Below, one piece after another: positions 15,679 to 23,885 of a stretch of DNA of 49,836 nucleotides (positions within the stretch are counted from its first letter, which is position 1; each line of letters begins with the position of its first letter). This stretch comes from Acholeplasmataceae bacterium. GTDB taxonomy: Bacteria > Bacillota_I > Bacilli_A > Acholeplasmatales > Acholeplasmataceae. The translations under genes and the position numbers were made by a program. The stretch spans positions 1 through 49,836 of the forward strand of contig JAGYLU010000007.1 of assembly GCA_018400755.1 (NCBI GenBank), written 5' to 3'. The notes beneath the pieces are model-generated. The model had not been told where the DNA came from, searched no databases, and was given only the letters and a program-made list of their open reading frames with translations.

Positions 15679-16576
15679 AGATGGTATTGAGCGCTCTGGC
15701 CTGATTGGCGAGGATATCCTCTTCTCTCACATCCTGATGTGACTGACCTTGATAAATAATGTGGGAAAGCTCCGCCATGACGGATGCTTTCTTTTTCTTT
15801 TCGCTTGAGAACAAGCGTTTGAAAAACGGTTTTTGAGCTTCTGTTTCTTTGGAATCTTGAAGATCAAAACGCGTATCGAGCACCAAGAGTCCCTGATATT
15901 TGTCGCGAAGCATCTTGCGAAAGATGATCAGCACATCAGTGTTGCCATATCCCAACAATTTTGGATGACCGCTGACGGTGCTATCGAGGGTCATCACCGC
16001 GACGATGTCGTTTCTGAGCAAGCGGTAAGCGGTCGTGGTTGATTCCTTGTTCAAAAGCAAGTGAACAGGATCATAGAGCACGCCCTCGATGGCTGAACCC
16101 ATCTGTTTCATGATGTAGGCATAACTGTTGGCTTTCATCGGTCCCACCGGTTTCAAGACCACTCTCCGACCATGTCTGGAAGCGGTCAAGATGAGCGGAT
16201 TGAGCCATGTCCTGATGGCTTGGAATTCCTTGATGACATCGTCATGACGCGGCAGTGGCACCAACACATAAGGGGCTTTGACAACATCCGAAAGTGACAA
16301 CACGTATTCAAGCGTCTTCATGTTGACCTGGGTGGCCTTGACATCATCCAAAGATGTGCTTTCGATCATCGGATCGATGATCGAAACCTTCATTTTCATG
16401 GCTTTGAGGACCTTGGCAAAGTTCTTGAACCGTTCTTCCGAGACCTCAACAAGCGGCTTGTTATGATCATATCTGAGGCCGATTGTCCTGATACCCAGCC
16501 GATCCGCGAGCTGTAATTGGTCTTCTAGCGATGTGGATTGTCTCAAATCCAGAAATCCTGTCATCGTCGGTTTCAT
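15668..16576 (-). CDS. TIM-barrel protein, xylose isomerase/AP-endonuclease-2-like
   Basis: 302 residues. Repeating strand-helix pattern (TIGLRYDHN, MKVSIIDPMI, APYVLVPLP, RRVVLKPVG, IEGVLYDPVHLLL, VAVMTLDSTV, GLLVLDTRF) typical of the sugar-isomerase-like TIM barrel. Some metal-ligand positions look replaced, so catalytic activity is uncertain. A basic linker (KRLFSSEKKKK) precedes the C-terminal helix. The start follows GGAGGG and overlaps the trmH stop by four bases, so it is translated from the thiI-trmH operon. The substrate is unknown. Confidence 0.6.
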   Translation of the reverse strand: MKPTMTGFLDLRQSTSLEDQLQLADRLGIRTIGLRYDHNKPLVEVSEERFKNFAKVLKAMKMKVSIIDPMIESTSLDDVKATQVNMKTLEYVLSLSDVVKAPYVLVPLPRHDDVIKEFQAIRTWLNPLILTASRHGRRVVLKPVGPMKANSYAYIMKQMGSAIEGVLYDPVHLLLNKESTTTAYRLLRNDIVAVMTLDSTVSGHPKLLGYGNTDVLIIFRKMLRDKYQGLLVLDTRFDLQDSKETEAQKPFFKRLFSSEKKKKASVMAELSHIIYQGQSHQDVREEDILANQARALNTIFMK

Positions 16577-17277
16577 GATTCCCTCCATTCATACATCAAC
16601 AAACTGCCAGCGACCGCGACATTCAAACTCTCAACCCGTTTGGTCTTGATTCCGACCATGCCGGAAGCCAGTTCCAAAAGCGCTTGATGGATACCATGTC
16701 CCTCATTGCCCATGATCAACGCCAAAGGTGGCGAAAAACGGTTTGCCTCACCACCGCCCGATGCACTCGCGATGATCGGATACCCTTGGGCTTTCAAGGC
16801 GGTCACCGCCTCAAGTGCTTGACGACGCTCGACAAAGACATCAAAGATGGCCCCTTGTGAGGCCCGGATGGTCTTCTCATTGTAGAGATCTGCGGTCTTG
16901 TTGCTCAAAATGACATGCAGAAAGCCAAACGCGCTCGCACTTCTGATCAGTGCTCCGACGTTCTCGGGGTCCTGGACATCATCTAGGATCAGGACCCGCT
17001 TTGAGACCACAGGTACAGATCGCTTTTCGCACAAGGCGATGATGTCATAAGGGGTCTCGGTTTGCTGCAAGGCCAAAAACAATGACGGTTCCAAACCCAA
17101 AGACCCGTTGCCATCGGTTGTCGTCACGGTTTCCAAGACGACGCCTGAGGCAATGGCTTTCTCGACCAGATGGGGGCCATAAACCAGAAAAAGCCCATGG
17201 GCGTCACGGTGTTTTTTGACCATCAGTTTCTTCAAGAGCTTATAAGTCTTATTGGCTGGGGATGTGATCACTGTCAT
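16573..17277 (-). CDS. TrmH/SpoU-family RNA 2'-O-methyltransferase
   Basis: 234-residue SPOUT methyltransferase. It has an N-terminal substrate-binding domain (KKHRDAHGLFLVYGPHLVEKA) and the SpoU motifs LDDVQDPENVGALIRSA, LIMGNEGHGI and ESLNVAVAGSLLMYEW. These enzymes methylate ribose in rRNA or tRNA; the target cannot be assigned. It overlaps the end of thiI by about 29 bases. Two consecutive ATGs follow AAGGAG; the second gives the better spacing. Confidence 0.9.
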   Translation of the reverse strand: MTVITSPANKTYKLLKKLMVKKHRDAHGLFLVYGPHLVEKAIASGVVLETVTTTDGNGSLGLEPSLFLALQQTETPYDIIALCEKRSVPVVSKRVLILDDVQDPENVGALIRSASAFGFLHVILSNKTADLYNEKTIRASQGAIFDVFVERRQALEAVTALKAQGYPIIASASGGGEANRFSPPLALIMGNEGHGIHQALLELASGMVGIKTKRVESLNVAVAGSLLMYEWRES

Positions 17278-18535
17278 CATTGGTCTCCTTGGTCGCCTCA
17301 AGTGCATCAGCAAGCGTCAGACCGGCATGCAAAAGGTCAAAGGACTGATCCTGATGCACGACAATGGTCCTAATGCCTGCCAAAGCGGTTTGGATGAGGG
17401 TCTGGCCATCAAAAAGTGTCTCATAGCGTCTGGCGTACATCGCCATCGGTTTGGTCGCTGGGGATTTGGGCACATAGACGCTACAACAATCCTCAAAAGG
17501 TCTGGTCGATATGTCAAAGGTATCAATCCGTCTGGCAATCGTGATGATATCGGTCTTATCATAGGTGGCCAGTGGTCTGATCACCGGATAACTCACGACC
17601 TCAGCGACTGCTTTCATGCTCTGGAGGGTCTGACTTGCCACCTGACCGACGGATTCGCCGTTGATCAGACAGAGCATACGTTCTTGTTTCGCGAACGCTT
17701 CCGTGATTCTGGCCATCATCCGTCTCATGATGACAATCCAATACGGTTTGGGAACCATGTCCAAAATCGCCTTATGGATGTCATAGAAAGGGACAAACCG
17801 GACCGTCATGGTCCCATCGGGACGGAAACGGGCGAGTTTGCGGGCCAAATCAATGACTTTCTGCGCACTTTCAAGTGGCGTCATCGGCGTTGACTCAAAA
17901 TGGAGCAATTCGATATCAATGCCTTGTTTCATCGCAAGATAGGCGGCCACCGGACTATCAATTCCACCGCTCATCATGACCACGCCACGACCGGCGATCC
18001 CAAGCGGGAAACCACCCATGGCTTTGGTTGATGCCAGAAAAACGTATGCCTCGTGTGTCCTGATCTCGATATGGAGTGTCACTTCGGGATGTTTGACATC
18101 GACCTCGACGTGTTTTTTGAGTTGCGGCAAAATCACTGCGGCAAAGGCGATTGAGATGTCTTGGCTTGTCATCGGATAGGTCTTGTCGACACGTTTGGTC
18201 TCAATCTTGAATCTGATCCCCTCGCGGTCAAGGTGCAAATCGAGCAACTTGATCGAAAGGTTGCAGACCGATGCCATGTCCGGTGTCGTCTTATGGATTT
18301 CGGAAAACGATTGAATCCCGGGGATTTCCATAAGTCTTCGTTCAACTTCTTCAAAATCATCATCCTGACACGTCAGATAAAGCCGGTTATGTTGGGCTTC
18401 GGTTCTGATGTCAAGACCTTGCATCTTGGTCCTGATATTCTGATGGATCTTTCTTAGAAATGATCCGATATTCCGACCTTTGAGGACCAAATCGCCCAGG
18501 CGGATCAATAGTAATCTATTCAATGTTATCACCAT
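17249..18535 (-). CDS. thiI: tRNA 4-thiouridylase ThiI
   Basis: About 428 residues. An N-terminal ferredoxin-like plus THUMP region is followed by a PP-loop ATPase domain with SGGIDSPVA at residues 189-197 and the catalytic-cysteine region EDCCSVYVPKSP (Cys350/351). There is no C-terminal rhodanese domain, as usual in Bacillota, so sulfur must come from a cysteine desulfurase. It makes s4U8 in tRNA and may feed thiazole synthesis. No ribosome-binding site is visible before the MMV start cluster, and a -10-like box abuts it, so the mRNA may be leaderless. Confidence 0.93.
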   Translation of the reverse strand: MVITLNRLLLIRLGDLVLKGRNIGSFLRKIHQNIRTKMQGLDIRTEAQHNRLYLTCQDDDFEEVERRLMEIPGIQSFSEIHKTTPDMASVCNLSIKLLDLHLDREGIRFKIETKRVDKTYPMTSQDISIAFAAVILPQLKKHVEVDVKHPEVTLHIEIRTHEAYVFLASTKAMGGFPLGIAGRGVVMMSGGIDSPVAAYLAMKQGIDIELLHFESTPMTPLESAQKVIDLARKLARFRPDGTMTVRFVPFYDIHKAILDMVPKPYWIVIMRRMMARITEAFAKQERMLCLINGESVGQVASQTLQSMKAVAEVVSYPVIRPLATYDKTDIITIARRIDTFDISTRPFEDCCSVYVPKSPATKPMAMYARRYETLFDGQTLIQTALAGIRTIVVHQDQSFDLLHAGLTLADALEATKETNDDSDHIPSQ

Positions 18536-18572
18536 CATATAGTTTACCATATATGATATACTTAAAGCGGTG

Positions 18573-19043
18573 ATGCACATGAAATTTGACGAAATGCTCA
18601 AAACTGCAACAGACATTCTTGAAAGCCAACCTCGGCCCATATCCGTTCTTTCCAATGCCGCAGCCTTCCTGATGGATATGCTTGATGACATCAATTGGGT
18701 CGGGTTTTATCTCTATGACGGGCAAAAACTCGTCGTCGGTCCATTCCAAGGCCATGTCGCCTGCTCGAGTATCGCCATCGGCAAGGGTGTGTGCGGCGAA
18801 GCCGCCCGTGATCTTGAAACCAAGGTCGTCCTGGATGTCCTCGCTTATGACAATCATATCGCCTGTGACGCGAACAGCCGTTCGGAAGTCGTCGTCCCTC
18901 TTTCAAAAGCGGGAAAGCTTTTTGGGGTGTTGGATTGTGATAGTCCTACTTTGGCACGCTTTGATCAAGATACAATCCATTTTTTGGAAGCCTTCGGGGC
19001 CTTGATCACCAAAATCATTGACTTTTCAGCCCCCCTCGTGTAA
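18573..19043 (+). CDS. msrC: Free methionine-(R)-sulfoxide reductase (GAF domain)
   Basis: 156-residue single GAF domain. The three fRMsr cysteines are Cys64, Cys74 and Cys98, with exactly the 10- and 24-residue spacing of the characterised enzyme (CSSIAIGKGVC, then HIACDANSRSEVVVPL). It reduces free Met-R-sulfoxide. A TATACT at 18557-18562 lies only about 10 bases before the start, implying a leaderless or very short-leader mRNA; GTG 18570 and ATG 18579 are alternative starts. It is divergent from thiI. Confidence 0.92.
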   Translation: MHMKFDEMLKTATDILESQPRPISVLSNAAAFLMDMLDDINWVGFYLYDGQKLVVGPFQGHVACSSIAIGKGVCGEAARDLETKVVLDVLAYDNHIACDANSRSEVVVPLSKAGKLFGVLDCDSPTLARFDQDTIHFLEAFGALITKIIDFSAPLV

Positions 19044-19046
19044 AAT
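19018..19046 (+). promoter_or_regulatory. Promoter of rpsD
   Basis: TTGACT (19018-19023), a 17-base spacer and TAAAAT (19041-19046). It overlaps the end of the fRMsr gene. Confidence 0.8.
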
Positions 19047-19052
19047 ACTTCA

Positions 19053-19200
19053 TGTCGGTCAAAAGCAGGCAACCGACGTCTAACCAGCTGATCCCTACCC
19101 AGTGGGAGCCCTTAGTACCCTTTCTGCTTGAGGCGAACAGAACATCGGGATCACGGCCAAGATGTCATTTGCGGGTTTTTGCCACCTAAATCAAAGGAGG
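19053..19200 (+). promoter_or_regulatory. Structured rpsD leader, candidate S4 autoregulatory site
   Basis: A long untranslated leader precedes rpsD. GTCGGT pairs with ACCGAC at the 5' end, TGATCCC with GGGATCA further in, and AAGCAG (in the loop of the first hairpin) can pair with CTGCTT, forming a pseudoknot-like arrangement. Firmicutes rpsD leaders bind S4 for feedback control; match to that class is inferred from position and this pairing. Confidence 0.5.
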
Positions 19201-19208
19201 ACAAAAAC

Positions 19209-19808
19209 ATGTCACGTTTCACAGGTTCAACATGGAAGATCTCACGCCGACTTGGCTATTCGATCTCCGAAACAGGCAAGGAACTCAAAAAGCGTCCCTA
19301 CGCCCCCGGGCAACACGGACAACGTCGGACCAAGATTTCCGGTTACGGCACTCAGCTTCAAGAGAAGCAAAAGGTTCGTTTCACCTATGGTGTCTCGGAA
19401 AAACAATTCAGAAAGACCTTCGACGAAGCCCGTAAGCTCAAGGGCAAACACGGCGAAAACTTCCTCAAACTGCTTGAATCACGTCTTGACAACGTCGTTT
19501 ACCGTCTCGGTCTTGCCAAGACAAGACAACAAGCACGTCAGCTCGTCAACCATGGTCATTTTCTTGTCGACGGCAAGAAAGTCGACATTCCCTCATATCG
19601 GATGACCCCTGGTCAAAAAGTGGTGCTCCGCGAGAAGTCAAGAGATTTGAAAGTGGTCAGCGAAGCGCTTGAAGGCCAATACGCCACCGTTGAATACGTC
19701 TCTTACGACAGTGAGACTGGTGTTGGAACATTTGTTCGTCTACCTGAACGCAATGAATTCCTTCAGGAAGTCAACGAACAACTCATCGTCGAATTCTATA
19801 GCAGATAA
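19209..19808 (+). CDS. rpsD: Ribosomal protein S4
   Basis: 199-residue primary 16S-binding protein. The family N-terminus ([19 protein letters not shown]) and the S4 RNA-binding domain ([20 protein letters not shown]) are intact. There are no N-terminal zinc cysteines, so it is the zinc-free form. The ATG is eight bases after AAAGGAGG. It is monocistronic with leader and terminator, as in Bacillus. Confidence 0.98.
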   Translation: MSRFTGSTWKISRRLGYSISETGKELKKRPYAPGQHGQRRTKISGYGTQLQEKQKVRFTYGVSEKQFRKTFDEARKLKGKHGENFLKLLESRLDNVVYRLGLAKTRQQARQLVNHGHFLVDGKKVDIPSYRMTPGQKVVLREKSRDLKVVSEALEGQYATVEYVSYDSETGVGTFVRLPERNEFLQEVNEQLIVEFYSR

Positions 19809-19813
19809 CATCA

Positions 19814-19838
19814 AGACGGCCATTCGGCCGTCTTTTTG
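19814..19838 (+). terminator. Terminator of rpsD
   Basis: Perfect stem AGACGGCC/GGCCGTCT with a four-base loop and a T run. Confidence 0.9.
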
Positions 19839-19873
19839 ATCCAAAAGAGACCATCATAAGGATGTGAGTCAGG

Positions 19874-20560
19874 ATGTGTGGACGTTTTACCATTGCCGTG
19901 TCATATGATGAGTTGAAATCCTATGTCTTGTCGACCTTTGGGATTGATGAGATGCGTTTTGAGGCTGATCTTCCCCGCTACAATGTCTGCCCGAGAGAAA
20001 ACATCATCGCTGTCATCAACGATGGCAATACCTACCGCATTGGGCAATTGCACTGGGGATTCATCCCCAAGGGATTTTCCATGTCATCCATTAGACCCAT
20101 CAATGCCAGATCGGAAACCGTGGCTGAAAAACCCATGTTCAAAGAGGCCATCAGACGTCATCGCTGTGTCATTCTGGCTGATGGTTTCTACGAATGGAAA
20201 AAAGACAACAAGCGGCGGATCCCTTATCGGTTCGTGATGAAAGAGACGTCACTCTTTGCGATGGCAGGTCTCTACAGCGTCCATAAGACAAATGATGGAA
20301 AAACAGAGAGTACGTCTTTGATCCTGACGACAACGGCCAATACCCTGATGGCAGACATCCACGAACGGATGCCGGTGATCCTTGATCAAAAAGACATCGT
20401 AACATGGCTTTCAAGGACGACCAAAGTTGAAGATCTCACGTTTTTGATGAGACCTTATAATCCATCAAAAATGGTGTTCTATCCAGTCACGCCTCAAGTC
20501 GGACACGCCGGTTTCAAAGATGTCAAAGCCATTGAAGACCTAAGAAAAAAAGACCTTTGA
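19874..20560 (+). CDS. SRAP protein (YedK/HMCES family)
   Basis: 228 residues. It begins MCGRF; after Met removal Cys2 forms the thiazolidine cross-link to abasic sites in single-stranded DNA. Conserved PINARSETV, RRCVILADGFYEWKK and DIHERMPVIL (catalytic His) are present. It shields and repairs abasic sites during replication. It starts 14 codons downstream of the rpsD terminator and is probably separately transcribed. A bidirectional terminator follows. Confidence 0.94.
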   Translation: MCGRFTIAVSYDELKSYVLSTFGIDEMRFEADLPRYNVCPRENIIAVINDGNTYRIGQLHWGFIPKGFSMSSIRPINARSETVAEKPMFKEAIRRHRCVILADGFYEWKKDNKRRIPYRFVMKETSLFAMAGLYSVHKTNDGKTESTSLILTTTANTLMADIHERMPVILDQKDIVTWLSRTTKVEDLTFLMRPYNPSKMVFYPVTPQVGHAGFKDVKAIEDLRKKDL

Positions 20561-20571
20561 GGTCTTTTTTA
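20547..20571. terminator. Bidirectional terminator between the SRAP gene and tpiA
   Basis: AAAGACC/GGTCTTT stem flanked by an A run on one side and a T run on the other; it serves both convergent genes. Confidence 0.8.
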
Positions 20572-20577
20572 TTGGCT

Positions 20578-21345
<768 letters not shown>

Positions 21346-21347
21346 GA

Positions 21348-21593
21348 TCAACCGAGAATCGATGACACGTCTTTGATCGCTTCTTCCGCACGTTGTCCGC
21401 GGGCGACAATACGTACGTTTTCGCCGTGAGGCACAGCGAGCGACATGAGTGCCAAAATAGATTTGAGGTCGACCACACGGTCGGCATAATGCAATTCGAT
21501 CTCAACTGCGTAACGGGAAGCTGTCTGAACGACTTTGGCCGCCAATGACGCATGCAGTCCGGTGGTGCTTTTGATGATGATTTGTTTTTCCAT
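21348..21593 (-). CDS. ptsH: HPr-like protein with altered active-site loop
   Basis: 81 residues with the HPr fold: TTGLHASLAAKVVQTAS around the active-site His14 and VVDLKSILALMSLAV containing the regulatory Ser45. In canonical HPr the histidine is followed by Ala-Arg-Pro; here it is Ala-Ser-Leu, so the Arg that stabilises the phosphohistidine is gone. The Ser that HPr kinase phosphorylates for CcpA binding is kept. Together this suggests a regulatory, Crh-like role more than PTS phosphotransfer (inference). No PTS enzymes are nearby. It sits in the glycolytic operon between the XRE/cupin gene and tpiA; the second ATG gives the best ribosome-binding-site spacing. Confidence 0.85.
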   Translation of the reverse strand: MEKQIIIKSTTGLHASLAAKVVQTASRYAVEIELHYADRVVDLKSILALMSLAVPHGENVRIVARGQRAEEAIKDVSSILG

Positions 21594-21614
21594 AGACATG
21601 TCCTTTCCTTTTCG

Positions 21615-22157
21615 TTAAAACATCGGTGGCGTACTGATCCACAAAATCTTGGCGCGGTGCTGTGTGTTGTTCAGAAGGAAGTGCTCCTTGTTGGCCAGAT
21701 AATAGAATGTCTCACCCTTGCGGATGATGTGGCGTTTACGGTTCAAGACGAGAACAACCTGTCCTTCAAGGACATAGCCGAACTCCTCCCCGGGATGAGG
21801 ATCATCGATTTCCGATTGTCCGCCCGGTTCAATCTCAATAATGATGGGTTCCATCTCATATTTCAGAGCATTTGGTACGATCCAGCTGATGGCGTGTTTG
21901 AGTTGTTCGTTTTCCTTGACGTAGAAATCCTCTTTTTTGAAGACGGCGTTCTGCTCGACTTCTTTGGTGAAGAACTCATGGATGTCCGTGCCAAGGACTT
22001 CTAGGATTGCGAACAACGTCTGCATCGATGGTGATGTGAGATTGTTCTCAAGCTGTGAGATGTACCCTTTGGTCAACTCAAGACGGTTCGCGAGTTCTTC
22101 TTGTGTCAGGTTGTTTCCCAGACGCAGAGCGCGGATTTTCTTACCGATGTTGACCAT
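21615..22157 (-). CDS. XRE-family regulator with cupin domain
   Basis: 180 residues. It has an N-terminal helix-turn-helix (IRALRLGNNLTQEELANRLE, TKGYISQLENNLTSPS) and a C-terminal cupin (HPGEEFGYVLEGQVVLVLN...GETFYY). In this architecture (PuuR-like) the cupin senses a small ligand and HTH binding changes. Its ATG overlaps the pgk stop by one base, so it is translated from the glycolytic operon. The ligand is unknown; the operon position suggests a metabolite of lower glycolysis or polyamine/amino-acid control. Confidence 0.88.
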   Translation of the reverse strand: MVNIGKKIRALRLGNNLTQEELANRLELTKGYISQLENNLTSPSMQTLFAILEVLGTDIHEFFTKEVEQNAVFKKEDFYVKENEQLKHAISWIVPNALKYEMEPIIIEIEPGGQSEIDDPHPGEEFGYVLEGQVVLVLNRKRHIIRKGETFYYLANKEHFLLNNTQHRAKILWISTPPMF

Positions 22158-23353
22158 TATCTCTCATCGACACACTGGATGCCGGGAAGCGTCTTGCCCT
22201 CGAAATACTCAAGAGACGCGCCCCCGCCAGTGGAGATGTGCGTGAAGTCATCTTCAAGACCGAATCCGATGACCGCAGCGGCGGAGTCACCACCGCCGAT
22301 GATCGTGGTTGCTGTTGATTTCATGGACGCGATGACGGTTGCGATGGTTTTGGTGCCTTCGGCGAACCGTTCAAACTCGAAAACACCGAGTGGTCCGTTC
22401 CAAATGACGGTCTTGGCTTCAAGAATGGCTTTCTTGAAGAGTTCACGGGTTTCAGGACCGATATCCATTCCCATCTCATCGGCAGGAATGCCATCGACGG
22501 GTCTGATGTTCTTCTCACTATCGGGATCGAATGTCTTCGCGGTGACAACATCGGTACCGAGCAGGATCTTGCCGCCTGCCAAATCCAGAAGCTCCTTGGC
22601 CAAATCGACCTTGTCGGCCTCAAGAAGGCTGGTGCCGACGTCATAACCGAGGGCTTTGAAGAATGTATAGGCCATACCGCCACCAATCAAGACCTTGTCA
22701 GCGACGTTGAGCAGGTTCTTGATGACATTGATCTTGTCTGAGACTTTTGCCCCACCAAGGATGGCGACCAATGGTCTTTCCGGTGCTTCAAGGGTACCAC
22801 CGATGAACCGGATCTCTTTTTCCAAGAGAAACCCAGCCACGGTTGTGCCGATGTTTGATGAAATCCCGACATTCGACGCATGCTCACGATGGGCAGTGCC
22901 GAACGCGTCATTGACAAAGACATCTCCAAGTGATGCCCAGTAGGCACCGAGCTCAGGATTGTTCTTGCTCTCTTTTTTTCCATCAAGATCTTCAAAACGG
23001 GTGTTCTCAAACATCAGAATGTCTCCGTCTTTCAGCTGATTGACTGCATCTTCAAGCGCTTTTCCACGGGTGACCGGGACAAAGGTGACATTTTTTTCAA
23101 GCAGCTCGCCAAGGCGGGTTGCGACCGGCTGAAGTGTGTTCTTTTCTTGATCGGAAGGCTCTTTGATCCGGCCAAGATGCGAAAAGACGATGGCGCGGCC
23201 CCCTTCATCGATGATGTGTCTCAAAGTGGGTAAGGCTTGCACGATCCGGTTCTCGTCAGTGATCACACCGTCCTTCATCGGGACGTTGAAATCGACCCTG
23301 ACAAGGACCTTTTTCCCTTTCAGGCTCAGATCCCTGATTGTTTTCTTTGCCAT
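22157..23353 (-). CDS. pgk: Phosphoglycerate kinase
   Basis: 398-residue two-domain kinase making ATP from 1,3-bisphosphoglycerate. [12 protein letters not shown], the substrate-binding SHLGR, and the C-terminal nucleotide loop GGGDSAAAV are intact. It is the first gene of an operon followed by xre/cupin, HPr-like and tpiA, with a GGAGGATG ribosome-binding site and an extended -10 promoter. Confidence 0.98.
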   Translation of the reverse strand: MAKKTIRDLSLKGKKVLVRVDFNVPMKDGVITDENRIVQALPTLRHIIDEGGRAIVFSHLGRIKEPSDQEKNTLQPVATRLGELLEKNVTFVPVTRGKALEDAVNQLKDGDILMFENTRFEDLDGKKESKNNPELGAYWASLGDVFVNDAFGTAHREHASNVGISSNIGTTVAGFLLEKEIRFIGGTLEAPERPLVAILGGAKVSDKINVIKNLLNVADKVLIGGGMAYTFFKALGYDVGTSLLEADKVDLAKELLDLAGGKILLGTDVVTAKTFDPDSEKNIRPVDGIPADEMGMDIGPETRELFKKAILEAKTVIWNGPLGVFEFERFAEGTKTIATVIASMKSTATTIIGGGDSAAAVIGFGLEDDFTHISTGGGASLEYFEGKTLPGIQCVDER

Positions 23354-23402
23354 GTTTCATCCTCCTCCAATGGTGGTTGCATCGTTTTTTTTTGCCGTCC
23401 CC

Positions 23403-23408
23403 ATTATA
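23403..23408 (-). promoter_or_regulatory. Extended -10 of the pgk operon
   Basis: TGTTATAAT on the minus strand; the box overlaps the TAA stop of the upstream ComK-like gene. Confidence 0.65.
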
Positions 23409-23850
23409 ACATCAAATCAGGCCATTTACTACACGATACGCTATGAAAATGCTTTACTTTCACGTCTCTGATGGTCATAAGGGTATGAATACGCCTCTCA
23501 ATCTGAGCTTGTGAAAGAGATGACTCAAAACGCTGATTGCCAAGCATGGTGATGATCGTGAGGGTACTTGACGTCTTGATCCCGGTGATGGCTGCGACAT
23601 TGATCCAGACCGTATCGTGATTCCTGATGCGTCCCAAGGGGATCAATCCCAATTGCTCATGGATGTAGACAGGAATCTGATAACGGAAACCAAACTGCGC
23701 TTTCACCGCTTTCAAATAACCCTCATGCGTAAAAAGCCCATCCTCGCACAAGCGTTTCACAACGCTCAAGACGGACTTTTTGATGATTTTTTCACCTTCA
23801 GTTGATACAAGTAGAGACCCCAAAGGATCAGCTTTGATGATTGTGATCAT
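23404..23850 (-). CDS. ComK-like competence regulator (tentative)
   Basis: About 148 residues. The C-terminal half, IPVYIHEQLGLIPLGRIRN followed by WINVAAITGI and FESSLSQAQIERRIHTLM, follows the ComK pattern (LFP, W-I/V-N..HI, and a closing S.....Q..R...L). ComK is the master activator of DNA-uptake genes in Bacillus. The match is by pattern recognition, not alignment. The start at 23850 was chosen because an earlier ATG would overlap the malK terminator; no strong ribosome-binding site is visible. The gene lies between malK and pgk. Confidence 0.5.
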   Translation of the reverse strand: MITIIKADPLGSLLVSTEGEKIIKKSVLSVVKRLCEDGLFTHEGYLKAVKAQFGFRYQIPVYIHEQLGLIPLGRIRNHDTVWINVAAITGIKTSSTLTIITMLGNQRFESSLSQAQIERRIHTLMTIRDVKVKHFHSVSCSKWPDLML

Positions 23851-23862
23851 GTCTTGATAAAG

Positions 23863-23882
23863 AAAAAAGGCCCGAAGGCCTT
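23863..23882 (-). terminator. Terminator of the MalK/MsmX-type ATPase gene
   Basis: On the minus strand AAGGCC, a short loop with TTCG, GGCCTT, then TTTTCTTT. It lies immediately after the malK-like stop codon. Confidence 0.8.
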
Positions 23883-23885
23883 CAA

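Noticed and set aside
17252-17893. A 213-codon plus-strand reading frame inside thiI
   Set aside because: It is complementary to the conserved ThiI PP-loop region; the composition and lack of a start signal identify it as a shadow.
23443-23458. cre-like TGAAAATGCTTTAC near the pgk promoter
   Set aside because: Only about 11 of 14 core positions match and the central CG is missing.
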